Source of the DNA: Enoplolaimus lenunculus | Taxonomy: Eukaryota > Nematoda > Enoplea > Enoplida > Thoracostomopsidae | NCBI GenBank assembly: GCA_030248215.1 | Contig: JASANG010000295.1 | Location: 470,001 to 534,000, forward strand | DNA: 64,000 nucleotides | Direction: 5' to 3' | Shown here: positions 33,592-42,853 of the stretch, one piece after another | Numbering within the stretch: position 1 is the first letter of the stretch | Layout of the letters: every line of letters begins with the position of its first letter | Program-made: the position numbers and the translations under genes | The notes under the pieces: generated by a model | Seen by the model: the letters and a program-made list of their open reading frames with translations, nothing else | What the model was told of the DNA's origin: nothing | Database searches by the model: none

Positions 33592-33762
33592 CTATATATT
33601 AACCAAATAACTAAACAAAAACGTAAACGTCAAAAATAAGATAAAATAACAAAATAAAATCAAAAAGTATAAAAATATTATATACGTCCAAACTTTGTTG
33701 CGTTCCTCTTCAACCATCTGCAAGTACGATTCCCAATTTTCCATCAATGTCATACCAAATGG
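33592..33762 (-). CDS. K2P channel gene, candidate last exon (exon 12)
   Basis: After the acceptor TATATTTTAG the frame continues in phase 0 from exon 11 and runs 56 codons to TAG. It reads PFGMTLMENWESYLQMVEEERNKVW, then about 30 hydrophobic residues (TYIIFLYFLILF..). If real this would add a fifth membrane helix to a K2P channel, which is not usual for the family. Caution: the hydrophobic part is T-rich DNA that would read as Phe/Leu/Ile by chance, so an undetected donor near the TGG of KVW could precede a different end. A 48-nt in-phase segment at about 34012-33965 (acceptor TTTTTATAG, weak donor CCA|GTACCG) could be an additional exon between 11 and 12. Confidence 0.45.
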   Translation of the reverse strand, partial: PFGMTLMENWESYLQMVEEERNKVWTYIIFLYFLILFCYFILFLTFTFLFSYLVNI

Positions 33763-33794
33763 CTAAAATATAAACCAAAAATTTAAATGACTGG

Positions 33795-33910
33795 CTCCAA
33801 GGTTTACGCTGCACTCGCCGCGCGGCGTCAGACGCAAACGTACGCGAACAAATAGATTTTGCGTATATTTTTGTATGCAGCGGTGTGCGGCAGCGTCGAG
33901 CAGACGAATG
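33795..33910. mobile_element. GC-rich MITE remnant inside the K2P gene
   Basis: GTTTACGCTGCACTCGCCGCGC starts the element and GCAGCGGTGTGCGGCAGCGTCGAG ends it, in the intron between the last two candidate exons. Confidence 0.5.
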
Positions 33911-34050
33911 CGGCAATATCTGGTTTGACGAATTATTTCTTAAACATCGTATTTGCGTCGGTACTGGATATTTTATTTTTCCAAATATCAAGCTGTAATA
34001 CATGGTTCTTGGCTATAAAAATAAATTTATGAATTATAATCAAAAAATAC

Positions 34051-34121
34051 CTCCATAGGAGAATGAACAGGAATAAGTCCTGGACACGAATCTCGTTTAA
34101 AGGCAGCTTTGATGTCGTCTT
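34051..34121 (-). CDS. K2P channel gene, tail exon 11
   Basis: A 71-nt exon between the acceptor TTATTTTTAG and the donor ATGGAG|GTATTT. Read in phase 1 it encodes DDIKAAFKRDSCPGLIPVHS then PME and ends in phase 0. The alternative phase coming straight from exon 10 after exon 9 in its other frame would stop within a few codons, so the exon constrains which upstream splices are compatible. No domain; a charged cytosolic segment. Confidence 0.55.
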
Positions 34122-34247
34122 CTAAAAATAAAAAGACAATACAAGTCTTGGAATTATTGCGAGCCGAGAAAAACAAGGCAAATTACGCTAGACTTAGAAT
34201 TTAAAAATACTATAATCATAAACAGTGTAATCTTTAAGGATATTGAT

Positions 34248-34375
34248 GGCTCCGCCAAAAATATCCGGATATGAAAATTAATGAGATATGTATCTGAACA
34301 AAAACATGATATCCGGACATCTATGTATCTATATATAGCCGAATCTCCGGGTATCCGCCGGATATCCGGATTATC
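34248..34375. repeat. ATATCCGGATAT-type inverted repeat
   Basis: TCCGCCAAAAATATCCGGATATG at the left and GTATCCGCCGGATATCCGG at the right are partly complementary. It is probably a small MITE in the intron. Confidence 0.35.
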
Positions 34376-34515
34376 TTTGCGCAACATTGAAAAATTTACA
34401 ATTTTTACCGATAAGAAACCTTTAGTTAAGTTCGAACTATATTTCAGAAATCCTTAAACGAAGCTGTATCTGCTCTGAAAAAGCTGTGTAAATTAACTAT
34501 AGATCTCATGTGTTT

Positions 34516-34770
34516 TCATAGCTGATTCCGTGCCTTGATTTTGTATTTTGGAAAATTATATTTTCTACGATTTACAAAGGTTTCCGTTAGTTTCAATAAG
34601 TGTTTTTCAACGCAGTTAAAAATGCTGAGTCGAATGGTTGTAAGTTTGCTTTCACGTGGTAACCAGTACTCGAGGTAAGGTAAAAAATCTTCTGGCACTA
34701 TACTCAGTTTGCTCGAAAATTGAATCTTATAACTCAAGAACCAGTTATCAGAACGCAAGATATTTCGCAT
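34516..34770 (-). CDS. Possible exon of unknown affiliation inside the K2P gene
   Basis: An 84-codon open frame from ATG with protein-like composition: DNWFLSYKIQFSSKLSIVPED, FLPYLEYWLPRESK, FNCVEKHLLKLTETFVNRRK. TTTGAAAG just before the ATG could serve as a weak acceptor; no good donor in a phase that fits the K2P tail was found. It may be a chance frame, an old gene remnant in the intron, or an unrelated small gene. Confidence 0.25.
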   Translation of the reverse strand: MRNILRSDNWFLSYKIQFSSKLSIVPEDFLPYLEYWLPRESKLTTIRLSIFNCVEKHLLKLTETFVNRRKYNFPKYKIKARNQL

Positions 34771-35335
34771 CTTTCAAATTTACAAAATATTTGAATTTAA
34801 GCGTGAAACAAATGGCGGAAGTTTTAAGAAATCTAAATACGAATTAGATTTTGAAAGGCGAACACCGACTGTAAAATAATGACGATGCGTTCATAACAAA
34901 GTACGTGTAGCGCGTGTTCAATTGCCATGTTTGTCCGGATGCTAATTTAAATGTTAAATTTTTTACATTCTCAAACTCAAACAGACAATCTTAAGCTCTT
35001 TAAAAATATTTGAAAAACTCAAATTGAAGCGCAACATAACTTACTGATTTTGTCATAGTCAGGTGACGGTACTCTTGGTCTGAAACAATCACAGTAAACC
35101 AGCGGTGAACAGGCTACGGGGTTGCAGTTTCCTAGCACAAAACTTTATCGAAATAGAGCGCATGGGAGGTATATGCAGTCGCAGCAAAACTTAGGCCAAC
35201 TTAACATCATTAAACGCTATTATTTTACAAGCACCTTTTTCGCAGCCACCAAAGAACAAAGGTTTTTAACCATAATGAATAACGTTACTAACGAAGACAA
35301 GCAAGAGAAAGCAAAATAATAATGTTACAACTTAC

Positions 35336-35357
35336 TCAATCCATTCCACTTCGAAAT
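35336..35357 (-). CDS. K2P channel gene, tail micro-exon 10
   Basis: A 22-nt exon with strong sites (TTTTTTTAG acceptor, TTGA|GTAAGTT donor). Because its length is not a multiple of three it changes the downstream frame. It can be read FEVEWI after exon 9 (ending SESQ), after which exon 11 soon stops, or ISKWNGL if exon 8 is also included, after which exon 11 is open. Together exons 8 and 10 add 75 nt, restoring the frame. Confidence 0.45.
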
Positions 35358-35691
35358 CTAAAAAAATGTTTGTTAAATAGGCACACTAAGGATCATAAGC
35401 AATTATAAAAACCGTATTCAACATTCTGCATAATGGTATCACGGCTGTAACCTATACATTTAAAACATTTGCTTGCAGCTAAAACCTAATCGTAAGGTAG
35501 ACACCTATGATAACAATCTATTATTCATTTGAATACAGATAGGAAAAATATACAAAAAATTCTCATCGTTTTTAAATTTTCGAACGTAAAAAACTACCAA
35601 ATCGATAACTTTTTTTACAAATTTTTTTACAAAAACAGACAGACTGTGGAAGTTTGTAAACGCTATAACATAAAATATTAAAGTACGGTAC

Positions 35692-35738
35692 CTTGAGATT
35701 CAGACCACGATATCGGAGATGGAAGACGTTCGTATATG
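35692..35738 (-). CDS. K2P channel gene, tail exon 9
   Basis: A 47-nt exon between CTATTTTAG and CAAG|GTACCG. From exon 7 directly it reads IYERLPSPISWSESQ, a typical Ser/Pro-rich channel tail; from exon 8 it reads AYTNVFHLRYRGLNLK. Both readings are open and each can be continued to exon 11 (the first by skipping exon 10, the second by including it). The first looks more natural, but the sequence alone does not settle it. Confidence 0.5.
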
Positions 35739-36194
35739 CTAAAATAGAGCAACAAAACTATTGGTACAGTTTGCAATTATGCAAGTAAGCACAGGTTGTA
35801 GCATTTTACAGTTAATACAACGGGGATTTTTGTATTGAGCTCCGGTCGAAACCGCTTCAACTTATACATTGCAAATTTGCAAATATGCCATAGAAAAGCT
35901 AAGATGAACTTAACCACTGCCATGAGGGATATATCACTTGATTTGAAAGTGGTTGTAAACCTTTTGCATGGTGGTGATAATTTTTCTAGAAAAAGTTGCG
36001 CTCGTCTGACCATGTGTTTATCAAACTGAGATAAATATTAAACTAAATTTAAAACTAACTGCATTCGCTCGTAAACGCTTGAGTTTGTTGCAAGTGAGCA
36101 GTGAAATGAAGGATCTGAAACATTGCTGCCATTAATACATCAAACGACTTAGATACCTCATGCTGAACATTACCTTCATTCGCAGCTTACAAAC

Positions 36195-36354
36195 AGGCCC
36201 GTAGCCAGCCCATCTTGCTAAGGGGGGCTAAAAACGTTTTAGGAGGGACATACAAGGGTTTTCGTTGACATACAAACAGGGTTGAAAATTTTCTAGAGGG
36301 GGCCAAAATCTTTCCAGGCTGGCTAAACCCACCCCCCTTGGCTATACGGGCCCG
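36195..36354. mobile_element. GGGCCNGTAGCCAG-family MITE, complete, intronic
   Basis: Inverted ends CAGGCCCGTAGCCAGCC and GGCTATACGGGCCCG. Inside, AAGGGGGGCTAAAAACGTTTT and GGTTGAAAATTTTCTAGAG. Confidence 0.7.
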
Positions 36355-36814
36355 CTTACAAGAATGTTGTTTAATGCTTACGTATGCTAAAATATCTTCT
36401 CTGTGTCTGCAGTTTTGTTTTCAAGCAAATTAACATTTTGATTTTCTAGGACCATATTCTGCTAGTGCTAAGCTGAATATTGTGTTAAAACTTAAATATA
36501 TTGGCATAGTTACATTTTCAAGAATCATATCGCTTTGTACGAACTTTATCAAACGTAGTGGTAAAGAATGGAATAAAACCATTGTAATGGAAGATCATAA
36601 ATTTTCAACGCAACAAAAAAAGATAAAATCAAATTTTTTAGTTATATAAAAAAAAAGCACCTAAAAAGCGTTCACTTAATGGTGTCTTCATACTACACTC
36701 GAGATTCATTATAGTTTTTCTGCTTACATGAAAATATTTTGAAAAACACTGTGTATAATGCGAGAAGTGTTTGAAATAGCGTTTAATTTTTGATGCGCGT
36801 GTTAACTGACTTAC

Positions 36815-36867
36815 CAGGACCTGATGGACCATCTGAAGTTCGAGACTGTTGCCGCAGCGTGTGTAAG
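36815..36867 (-). CDS. K2P channel gene, tail exon 8 (possible cassette)
   Basis: A 53-nt exon between ATTTTTTCAG and CCTG|GTAAGTC, both strong. In the phase left by exon 7 it reads LHTLRQQSRTSDGPSGP and ends in phase 1. Its length shifts the frame of exon 9, so its use and that of exon 10 must be coordinated if the long tail of exons 11-12 is to be made. Confidence 0.5.
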
Positions 36868-36918
36868 CTGAAAAAATGACGTACAATTAATAATAATTGG
36901 TGCAGCGAAAATAGGACC

Positions 36919-37495
36919 ACACAGAAAAATATTGCCTTAAAATTTCGTGACTCCTATTGTCTCAAATTTATGACTGTCCATCTCACAAATGGTTGAAAAA
37001 TAAATGTCTTATATTCAAGAAATTATTGTTGAAAATTTATAAGAAACAAATATCCTCTTTATGAGAAAAGTATGCAAACGATCGGCTCTGTTTCTTTTCT
37101 TTAAAGGGTATTTACGGTAACAAACCTTAAGTGTATTTCTGAATGACCTCAGGCTCCCTCCAACCTGAGTTTACGTATTGGACATATCTCAGGTTGTAAA
37201 ATTGAAGAACTTGGATGAGCTTTCGCGGTCACCCTGGTAAATCTTTCTTTATATGATTTATATGACTGGAAAATCAGTAAAATAAGTCTTTTATTACAGA
37301 TAAATTTGTGTTATATTTCAAAAATGTTCGTGTTTATTGATTATAAAACCGTCATAAATGCCAGAGTGTTCAGTCTAAAAATTTCTTTTAGATAAACTCT
37401 GGAATTCAAGACATATGTCGGGAGTTTGTATTAAGATAAGATTGCCTTAAATTTCATACAATATTTCTTGAATATCAAACCATTTGTTTTGTGTA
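36919..37495. mobile_element. MITE with ACACAGAAAAAT/ATTTGTTTTGTGT ends, intronic
   Basis: The two ends are imperfect inverted repeats, and blocks such as AATGTCTTATATTCAAGAAAT and ATTTCTTGAATATCAAACCA are complementary arms. Related in reverse complement to 12070-12160. Confidence 0.5.
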
Positions 37496-37663
37496 TAACG
37501 CCTAGACATTAGCGAGTCAGCTGAAATGGTACTAAATTTTTAAAAGATTCTACATCAACTTGAAAGTGCTTGAATTTTCAATTATTATTTGATGCTGCCG
37601 TAAACTTGTGTGGTCAGCCAAGTGTAAATAAAGTAAAGATAAAATGCAAGATGAACAACTTAC

Positions 37664-37714
37664 AGTATCCGCTCATAAACACTTGCGGTCGTTGATAACG
37701 ATATTGATGGTGTC
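37664..37714 (-). CDS. K2P channel gene, tail exon 7
   Basis: A 51-nt exon between GTGGTTTCAG and ATACT|GTAAGTT. In phase 2 from exon 6 it reads TPSISLSTTASVYERI, a Ser/Thr-rich cytosolic segment with potential phosphorylation sites. The direct-frame reading of the same exon stops before the donor, so the assigned phase is favoured. Confidence 0.6.
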
Positions 37715-38255
37715 CTGAAACCACATAAAATTCAAACAGCAATAAAATATTTTTCACACTACAGCCGAAGACACGAAGTTTCACGGTGCAGTATAAAATT
37801 TGGTTTTGGCAATTTCAAATTATACAAAGTGATAGACTATATTGTGGATAATGCATAAATTATATCGAAAAGCTCTCGACTGTGTAATCTATTCAGTAAA
37901 AAGATTTCACAATTAATGATCAATTTTTTGGTAAATTATGTGTCGTTGTTGCGGTAATGCGCTGTTCATAATAATTTTTAAGGGATTGCGACCGACTTGC
38001 ACGGTTGTTGGGGTTGCCTGATGTGTAAAGTTTCGAATATACGCTCGTTAGCACCCGCCTAATTCTAGTTTCTTCGTTAGGCCCACATTAACACATACAA
38101 AAAATACGACCCTAGCCAGCTACATTGCTGATAATTCTGAATTTCAACGATAACCGCGACATGGATAGATAGTGCAACATAATACTGAGGTGACAGAAAA
38201 TTCAAGAATGAAAACAAAAAATCGTTGACCAATTTGTTTGTATCAAAGGACTTAC

Positions 38256-38328
38256 GGCACTTGTTCTTGCTCTTCGTCAGATTCCTGAAATTTCGTCCAC
38301 GACGGAACACTTGGCAATGGTGGTGGCC
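38256..38328 (-). CDS. K2P channel gene, tail exon 6
   Basis: A 73-nt exon between CCTGTTTAAG and GTGCC|GTAAGTC. In phase 1 from exon 5 it reads PPPLPSVPSWTKFQES then DEEQEQV: a proline-rich then acidic tail segment. An internal AATTTCAG at about 38286 could act as a second acceptor, but that use would introduce a stop, so the upstream AAG is preferred. Confidence 0.6.
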
Positions 38329-38664
38329 CTTAAACAGGCAAGCAAAATTTCAAAGACATAACTGTTCGGCTACCGATCTGTTAAAGGTAATTTGAGTACA
38401 ATATTTGTTACATTTTCTCAATTTATTTATTTTTTCAGCATTAGCAAATGGTGAGTTATGTTCAATGAGACAGTGTTTCTACAAGACGCACGTCAAATCG
38501 TATTGCAGAAATACAGCTCTCAATCATTTTTTCCTTCCCTCAAGTTTTCTTGTTAAAATCAAAATCAGAGATCATATGTATTTATCTTCATTCCACTCAT
38601 TATCAGGTGGCTCTAAATTTTTTTAAAATTATACCACACGCGTATTAACGCGCTTGCTGTATGC

Positions 38665-38833
38665 ACGGGCCTATAGCCAGAGGACGGGAGGCAGAGGGGC
38701 TCAGCCCCCCTCATGTAAATTTTTTAGCTTCATTAGAAAAGTTCCAAACTTGGTTATAAATCACCGCAAACCCTACCATGCCCCTCGTAAAAAATTTCAA
38801 TCTCCACCAGCAAAGTGAGCTGGCTATGGGCTT
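38665..38833. mobile_element. GGGCCNGTAGCCAG-family MITE, intronic
   Basis: Inverted ends CACGGGCCTATAGCCAG and CTGGCTATGGGC. The interior contains GGGGCTCAGCCCCCC. Confidence 0.65.
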
Positions 38834-39002
38834 GCGTACGCAACGATAAGGGTTCACCCGCAATCAAATGTGCTCAAAGCAAAAGTATATACTAGCCGCA
38901 GATGCAACAACATCCTTACAAAATTAATTGGGATACAAGCCATATTAAAACTTAAATTTCACAAAAAGCGAACCTTGTTTTAGCATAAAACCCACTAATT
39001 AC

Positions 39003-39037
39003 CTGGTGATTCTACTGTAATCGTTGGCGTGTCACTT
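39003..39037 (-). CDS. K2P channel gene, tail micro-exon 5
   Basis: A 35-nt exon between the acceptor TAATTTTTCAG and the donor ACCAG|GTAATT. It completes the split Arg codon of exon 4 and reads SDTPTITVESP, then leaves in phase 1 for exon 6. Both splice sites and the phase fit, which is the main evidence that the channel tail continues past exon 4. Confidence 0.6.
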
Positions 39038-39229
39038 CTGAAAAATTAAACCAATATTTTAGATTTTATAACGTAAAATTGCTAGCGCCTATCATTGGCA
39101 GGCTTCGTTTAAAAATTGTAAATTTCAAAACACAAAAACAACTTTATCCCTGCGGACATACTGAATCCGATCCTACTTCATCTGACATACAGAAGCTGAA
39201 CAGTACGTGAATATTCCTCCTGCTTTAAG

Positions 39230-39545
39230 TGTCGACTTCTTGTGTTTTGGCGATTTTAAACGACTCGCAGTATATTTCGATTCAAGGATCAGGGTATCTT
39301 AACGCACCACATGTCAGATGGAGTCCCCTGCTAAGGTTTCTTACAAAGGTGCCGAAACGTATCCAGAAACAATGGGTACATGTGTGGGGAGCAATATGTA
39401 ATGGAGGTATGAATCTTGCGAACGATTTTCCGCAATCGCATCGTGGAATGCATTTGTTGCCTTCTAGGGAGTAAGAGGCGACAGCCGTGGCACTGTTTGA
39501 TTTAAATATATGCACGTCTATGACTGTCGGGACTTTTGACTTCAC
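39230..39545 (-). other. Zinc-finger-like open frame in intron 4
   Basis: On the minus strand 87 codons are open, including NKCIPRCDCGKSFARFIPPLHIAPHTCTHC. CGKSF and the His pair recall a C2H2 zinc finger, but the Cys and His spacing does not fit the C-x2-C...H-x3-H consensus. It may be a worn-out finger exon or coincidence; not called as a gene. Confidence 0.2.
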
Positions 39546-39561
39546 CTAAAACTTAAACGCT

Positions 39562-39729
39562 CCTAGGGTTGAGCTATACTTTACTAAGCCAAGCGTGGCG
39601 GTTCGGTAATTTTTTATAAAAGTTCTACAGCGGCGTGCGGCAAAAATTTTCTCGTGTCGAGCGCCGGCGTCCGGCGGCGTGCATGCGTGGCAGTGTCCAG
39701 CAGTGCACGGCGAGTATAGCGCAACTGTA
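39562..39729. mobile_element. GC-rich MITE, CGCTATACTCGCC family, intronic
   Basis: CCTAGGGTTGAGCTATACTT and CGAGTATAGCGCAACTG are inverted ends, with GCGGCGTGCGG and GCGCCGGCGTCCGGCGG between. Confidence 0.65.
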
Positions 39730-39838
39730 ACATCTGGCAGGTTATGCGCCTGAAATAAAATATTTGCTACGTTCCCGTTGAGGGGACTAATCTTCTATCC
39801 ATATCCACCCAAATTACAATTACGAGGGCGAGCCATAC

Positions 39839-40114
39839 CTGACCGAAGGCAAATCGGCGACCCAAAAATTGGTGTCAATTTGTTGAGCAGCGAGAACAAG
39901 CTTTTCTTCCATTTGTCGGCGTCGTTTCAATAATGTGAGCAAATCAACGCCTTGGAATTTTCGACCGAAATAATGAATCTTTTCAATGTATTGAATGCCG
40001 ACCAAATCAATACACATCGTTGTCACAGCGAGACCAACACCCAAATACAAAAGCATCACAACAAGATATTGAGTTTGAGAAGGCACTAAATCGCCAAAGC
40101 CGACAGTGGTGAGT
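39839..40114 (-). CDS. K2P potassium channel, exon 4: second pore filter and M4
   Basis: The exon begins (phase 2, after the split Ser) with the second selectivity filter, LTTVGFGDLVPSQTQYLVV, and continues with M4 (about residues 446-468 of the joined protein: VVMLLYLGVGLAVTTMC) and the nematode TWK signature IDLVGIQYIEKIHYFGRKF. A cytosolic stretch ends FWVADLPSV. It leaves at the donor GTCAG|GTATGG in phase 2; read-through would add only RYGSPS and stop. The proximal acceptor TTTTTTCAG at 40115 fits the nematode consensus. The first 54 nt with the 24 nt before it are the unit repeated 15 times upstream. K2P channels conduct background K+ current as dimers at the plasma membrane. Identification is firm; orthology to a named TWK gene is not claimed. 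Confidence 0.93.
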
Positions 40115-41230
40115 CTGAAAAAATACTGGGAACAAACAACAAGATATTGAGTTTGAGAAGGCACTAAATCGCCAAAGCCGACAGTGGTGAGTCTGAAAAA
40201 ATACTGGGAACAAACAACAAGATATTGAGTTTGAGAAGGCACTAAATCGCCAAAGCCGACAGTGGTGAGTCTGCAAAAATACTGGGAACAAACAACAAGA
40301 TATTGAGTTTGAGAAGGCACTAAATCGCCAAAGCCGACAGTGGTGAGTCTGAAAAAATACTGGGAACAAACAACAAGATATTGAGTTTGAGAAGGCACTA
40401 AATCGCCAAAGCCGACAGTGGTGAGTCTGCAAAAATACTGGGAACAAACAACAAGATATTGAGTTTGAGAAGGCACTAAATCGCCAAAGCCGACAGTGGT
40501 GAGTCTGCAAAAATACTGGGAACAAACAACAAGATATTGAGTTTGAGAAGGCACTAAATCGCCAAAGCCGACAGTGGTGAGTCTGCAAAAATACTGGGAA
40601 CAAACAACAAGATATTGAGTTTGAGAAGGCACTAAATCGCCAAAGCCGACAGTGGTGAGTCTGAAAAAATACTGGGAACAAACAACAAGATATTGAGTTT
40701 GAGAAGGCACTAAATCGCCAAAGCCGACAGTGGTGAGTCTGCAAAAATACTGGGAACAAACAACAAGATATTGAGTTTGAGAAGGCACTAAATCGCCAAA
40801 GCCGACAGTGGTGAGTCTGCAAAAATACTGGGAACAAACAACAAGATATTGAGTTTGAGAAGGCACTAAATCGCCAAAGCCGACAGTGGTGAGTCTGCAA
40901 AAATACTGGGAACAAACAACAAGATATTGAGTTTGAGAAGGCACTAAATCGCCAAAGCCGACAGTGGTGAGTCTGCAAAAATACTGGGAACAAACAACAA
41001 GATATTGAGTTTGAGAAGGCACTAAATCGCCAAAGCCGACAGTGGTGAGTCTGAAAAAATACTGGGAACAAACAACAAGATATTGAGTTTGAGAAGGCAC
41101 TAAATCGCCAAAGCCGACAGTGGTGAGTCTGCAAAAATACTGGGAACAAACAACAAGATATTGAGTTTGAGAAGGCACTAAATCGCCAAAGCCGACAGTG
41201 GTGAGTCTGCAAAAATACTGGAAACAAACA
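40061..41230 (-). repeat. 15 x 78-bp tandem array: splice acceptor + second K2P selectivity filter
   Basis: The period is exactly 78 bp and 1170 bp hold 15 units. Each unit is, on the minus strand, 54 nt of exon 4 (CTCACCACTGTCGGC.. to ..CAATATCTTGTTG) preceded by the 24-nt intron end TTTGTTCCCAGTATTTTT(T/G)CAG. Acceptors lie at 40115 + 78n (n = 0 to 14). Units are identical except for the base four before the exon: T in n = 0, 1, 3, 7, 12 (ideal TTTTCAG) and G in the other ten; the outermost unit has one further mismatch (GGAAAC for GGGAAC). The unit is 26 codons without a stop, so read-through is open. No good 5' splice donor lies inside a unit. Confidence 0.95.
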
Positions 41231-41925
41231 TTTAAGTTGCCATGTTATCAGGAAAATTTTTCAATTATTACTCTCTGAATGTGTAAACTAACTCGCATTC
41301 AAGCTTAACCTAATCTGCAGTAGTGATTTAACTTTCGAGATTAACTAAACATACTGATAGACTGTGCTTCGCATTATTTGAAATCTTACATATTTCTTGT
41401 ATAATTTGAACTTAATGAAATCTAAAAGGCGTATAATTTCTGAGCACCACTCGTAACTTAAAATAAAATAAGTTTAGCTTAAACTAACGTTAAACTTAAA
41501 AATATGTTAGTTTATGTTAAACTCAAAATTCTAGTTCAGTTAGTCTGTCCAGCCATTTATGTTTTACTTAATCTAATATTCAAGTTTAGTTAAGCTATTA
41601 TTTAAGTTTAAATTTTTTAAGAGTACGTATACATTACCATTTTTCGGATACAGTATCCTGAGTGCAATACCGCGCTCTGTGCATGAAACAACACAGAAAG
41701 CTTATATCTAACGGTGATCGTGAGCTTCGTTCGTCTTAGGGTCTCTAAATCAAATCCTATCTAATTTTAACAGCGTAATTAAAAATTAGAATCGAAATGT
41801 CTGCAACTATTAACATATGTGTTAATATCAGCTATCTATTTAAGACCAATTAAAATCAACAAAATATGATTGGATTTGAAGTTGCAAGAACCACTCGCAG
41901 CTGCAAAATACGCGATTCGACTTAC
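41231..41925. other. Rest of K2P intron 3
   Basis: AT-rich sequence with many TTAAGTTTA/TAAACTTAA words at 41450-41630, also seen at 30950-31310. No exon or defined transposon. Confidence 0.5.
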
Positions 41926-42428
41926 GAAATGAAACAAAAATAAAACGCTTCAATGTATTCCCAGCCTTCCAACGCTGAAAACAGTACGCCACCAAGCGCT
42001 GTATACGCTATCAGTATGCTAAACACCATCATCACAGGGACTTGTTTCGAATCAAGCCCTGCAAATTCCGATTCTTCATGGTTCTCATCATTCGCGTGGT
42101 CCACTTTGCCACCTTCAACGTCTCCTGTCACTTCGCCTGCTGGTTTGGTCACAGTAGTTGTTGTTGAACCTTCGTTTTCAATTACAACTGTTTGTTCAAC
42201 TTTACTTGGTACTGTTGCTGTATTATCATCCAGTTGAGTTGAACTCAACGTATCGTTGGCTCCAGTAATGTTGTTATTGTTGTTGTTGTTGTTGCTACTT
42301 GATTTAGGAGCAGTCTTTGAGCTTCGACGAAATAGCCGGGACGCGACGCTACCACGACTGGCGGTCAGATATTTTGACAAGCTCGGTAATGGTCCGAAAC
42401 GTGCAACAAATCGCGATCGAACATAATT
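41926..42428 (-). CDS. K2P potassium channel, exon 3: intracellular loop, M3 and pore helix 2
   Basis: The exon opens after AATTTTAG and stays in phase 0 from exon 2: NYVRSRFVARFGPLPSLSKY, a cytosolic loop of about 125 residues with an eight-Asn tract and Thr/Glu/Asp-rich stretches, then M3 (about residues 391-413, VPVMMVFSILIAYTALGG) and the pore helix WEYIEAFYFCFI. The donor ATTTC|GTAAGTC splits Ser 429 in phase 2 and joins exon 4 to give FCFISLTTVGFGD, a perfect K2P second pore. The M2-M3 loop is longer than in many K2P channels. No in-frame stop; an in-exon TTG could be mistaken for a start but the exon clearly continues upstream. Confidence 0.93.
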
Positions 42429-42655
42429 CTAAAATTAGAGTGACGCTGTTGTTTTTCAACGGTACTTTTCACTTCCTCCTCACGAGGTTAAGCTTGCTAA
42501 ACATCAACCGCAACGTTGAACTAAGCGTAACCGTAAAGATCTAAGCCTGATACTGTACGGCGTCAGAACGGACTTTGCAAACAAAATTTGAGTTCAATGG
42601 TACAAAGATTCGTTTGATTCAGGAACTATTTGAAAAAATTTAAGCTTTTGTACGC

Positions 42656-42853
42656 AGTAGTTACTGATAACAAAATTGATGCATACTAAAACTGGGGCGC
42701 GAACACCATTTGCATTCTGTTATAACATAATCATCCTCAATAAACTCCGATAAAGTAGTTACTGATAACAAAATTGATGCATACTAAAACTGGGGCGCGA
42801 ACACCATTTGCATTCTGTTATAACATAATCATCCTCAATAAACTCCGATAAAG
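42656..42853. repeat. 98-bp exact tandem duplication in intron 2
   Basis: GTAGTTACTGATAACAAAAT.. through ..AAACTCCGATAAA is present twice with no mismatch that I can see, in the intron between exons 2 and 3. Confidence 0.9.

Noticed and set aside
39820-41178. A single 452-residue protein made of 15 pore filters
   Set aside because: This is the read-through of alternating intron ends and exon starts; as a stand-alone protein it has no start and no membrane scaffold. Reported instead as a splice-acceptor array.
40007-41227. 406-codon frame repeating FPVFLQTHHCRLWRFSAFSNSISCC
   Set aside because: A shadow of the 78-bp array in the wrong frame; the correct frame gives the K2P filter.
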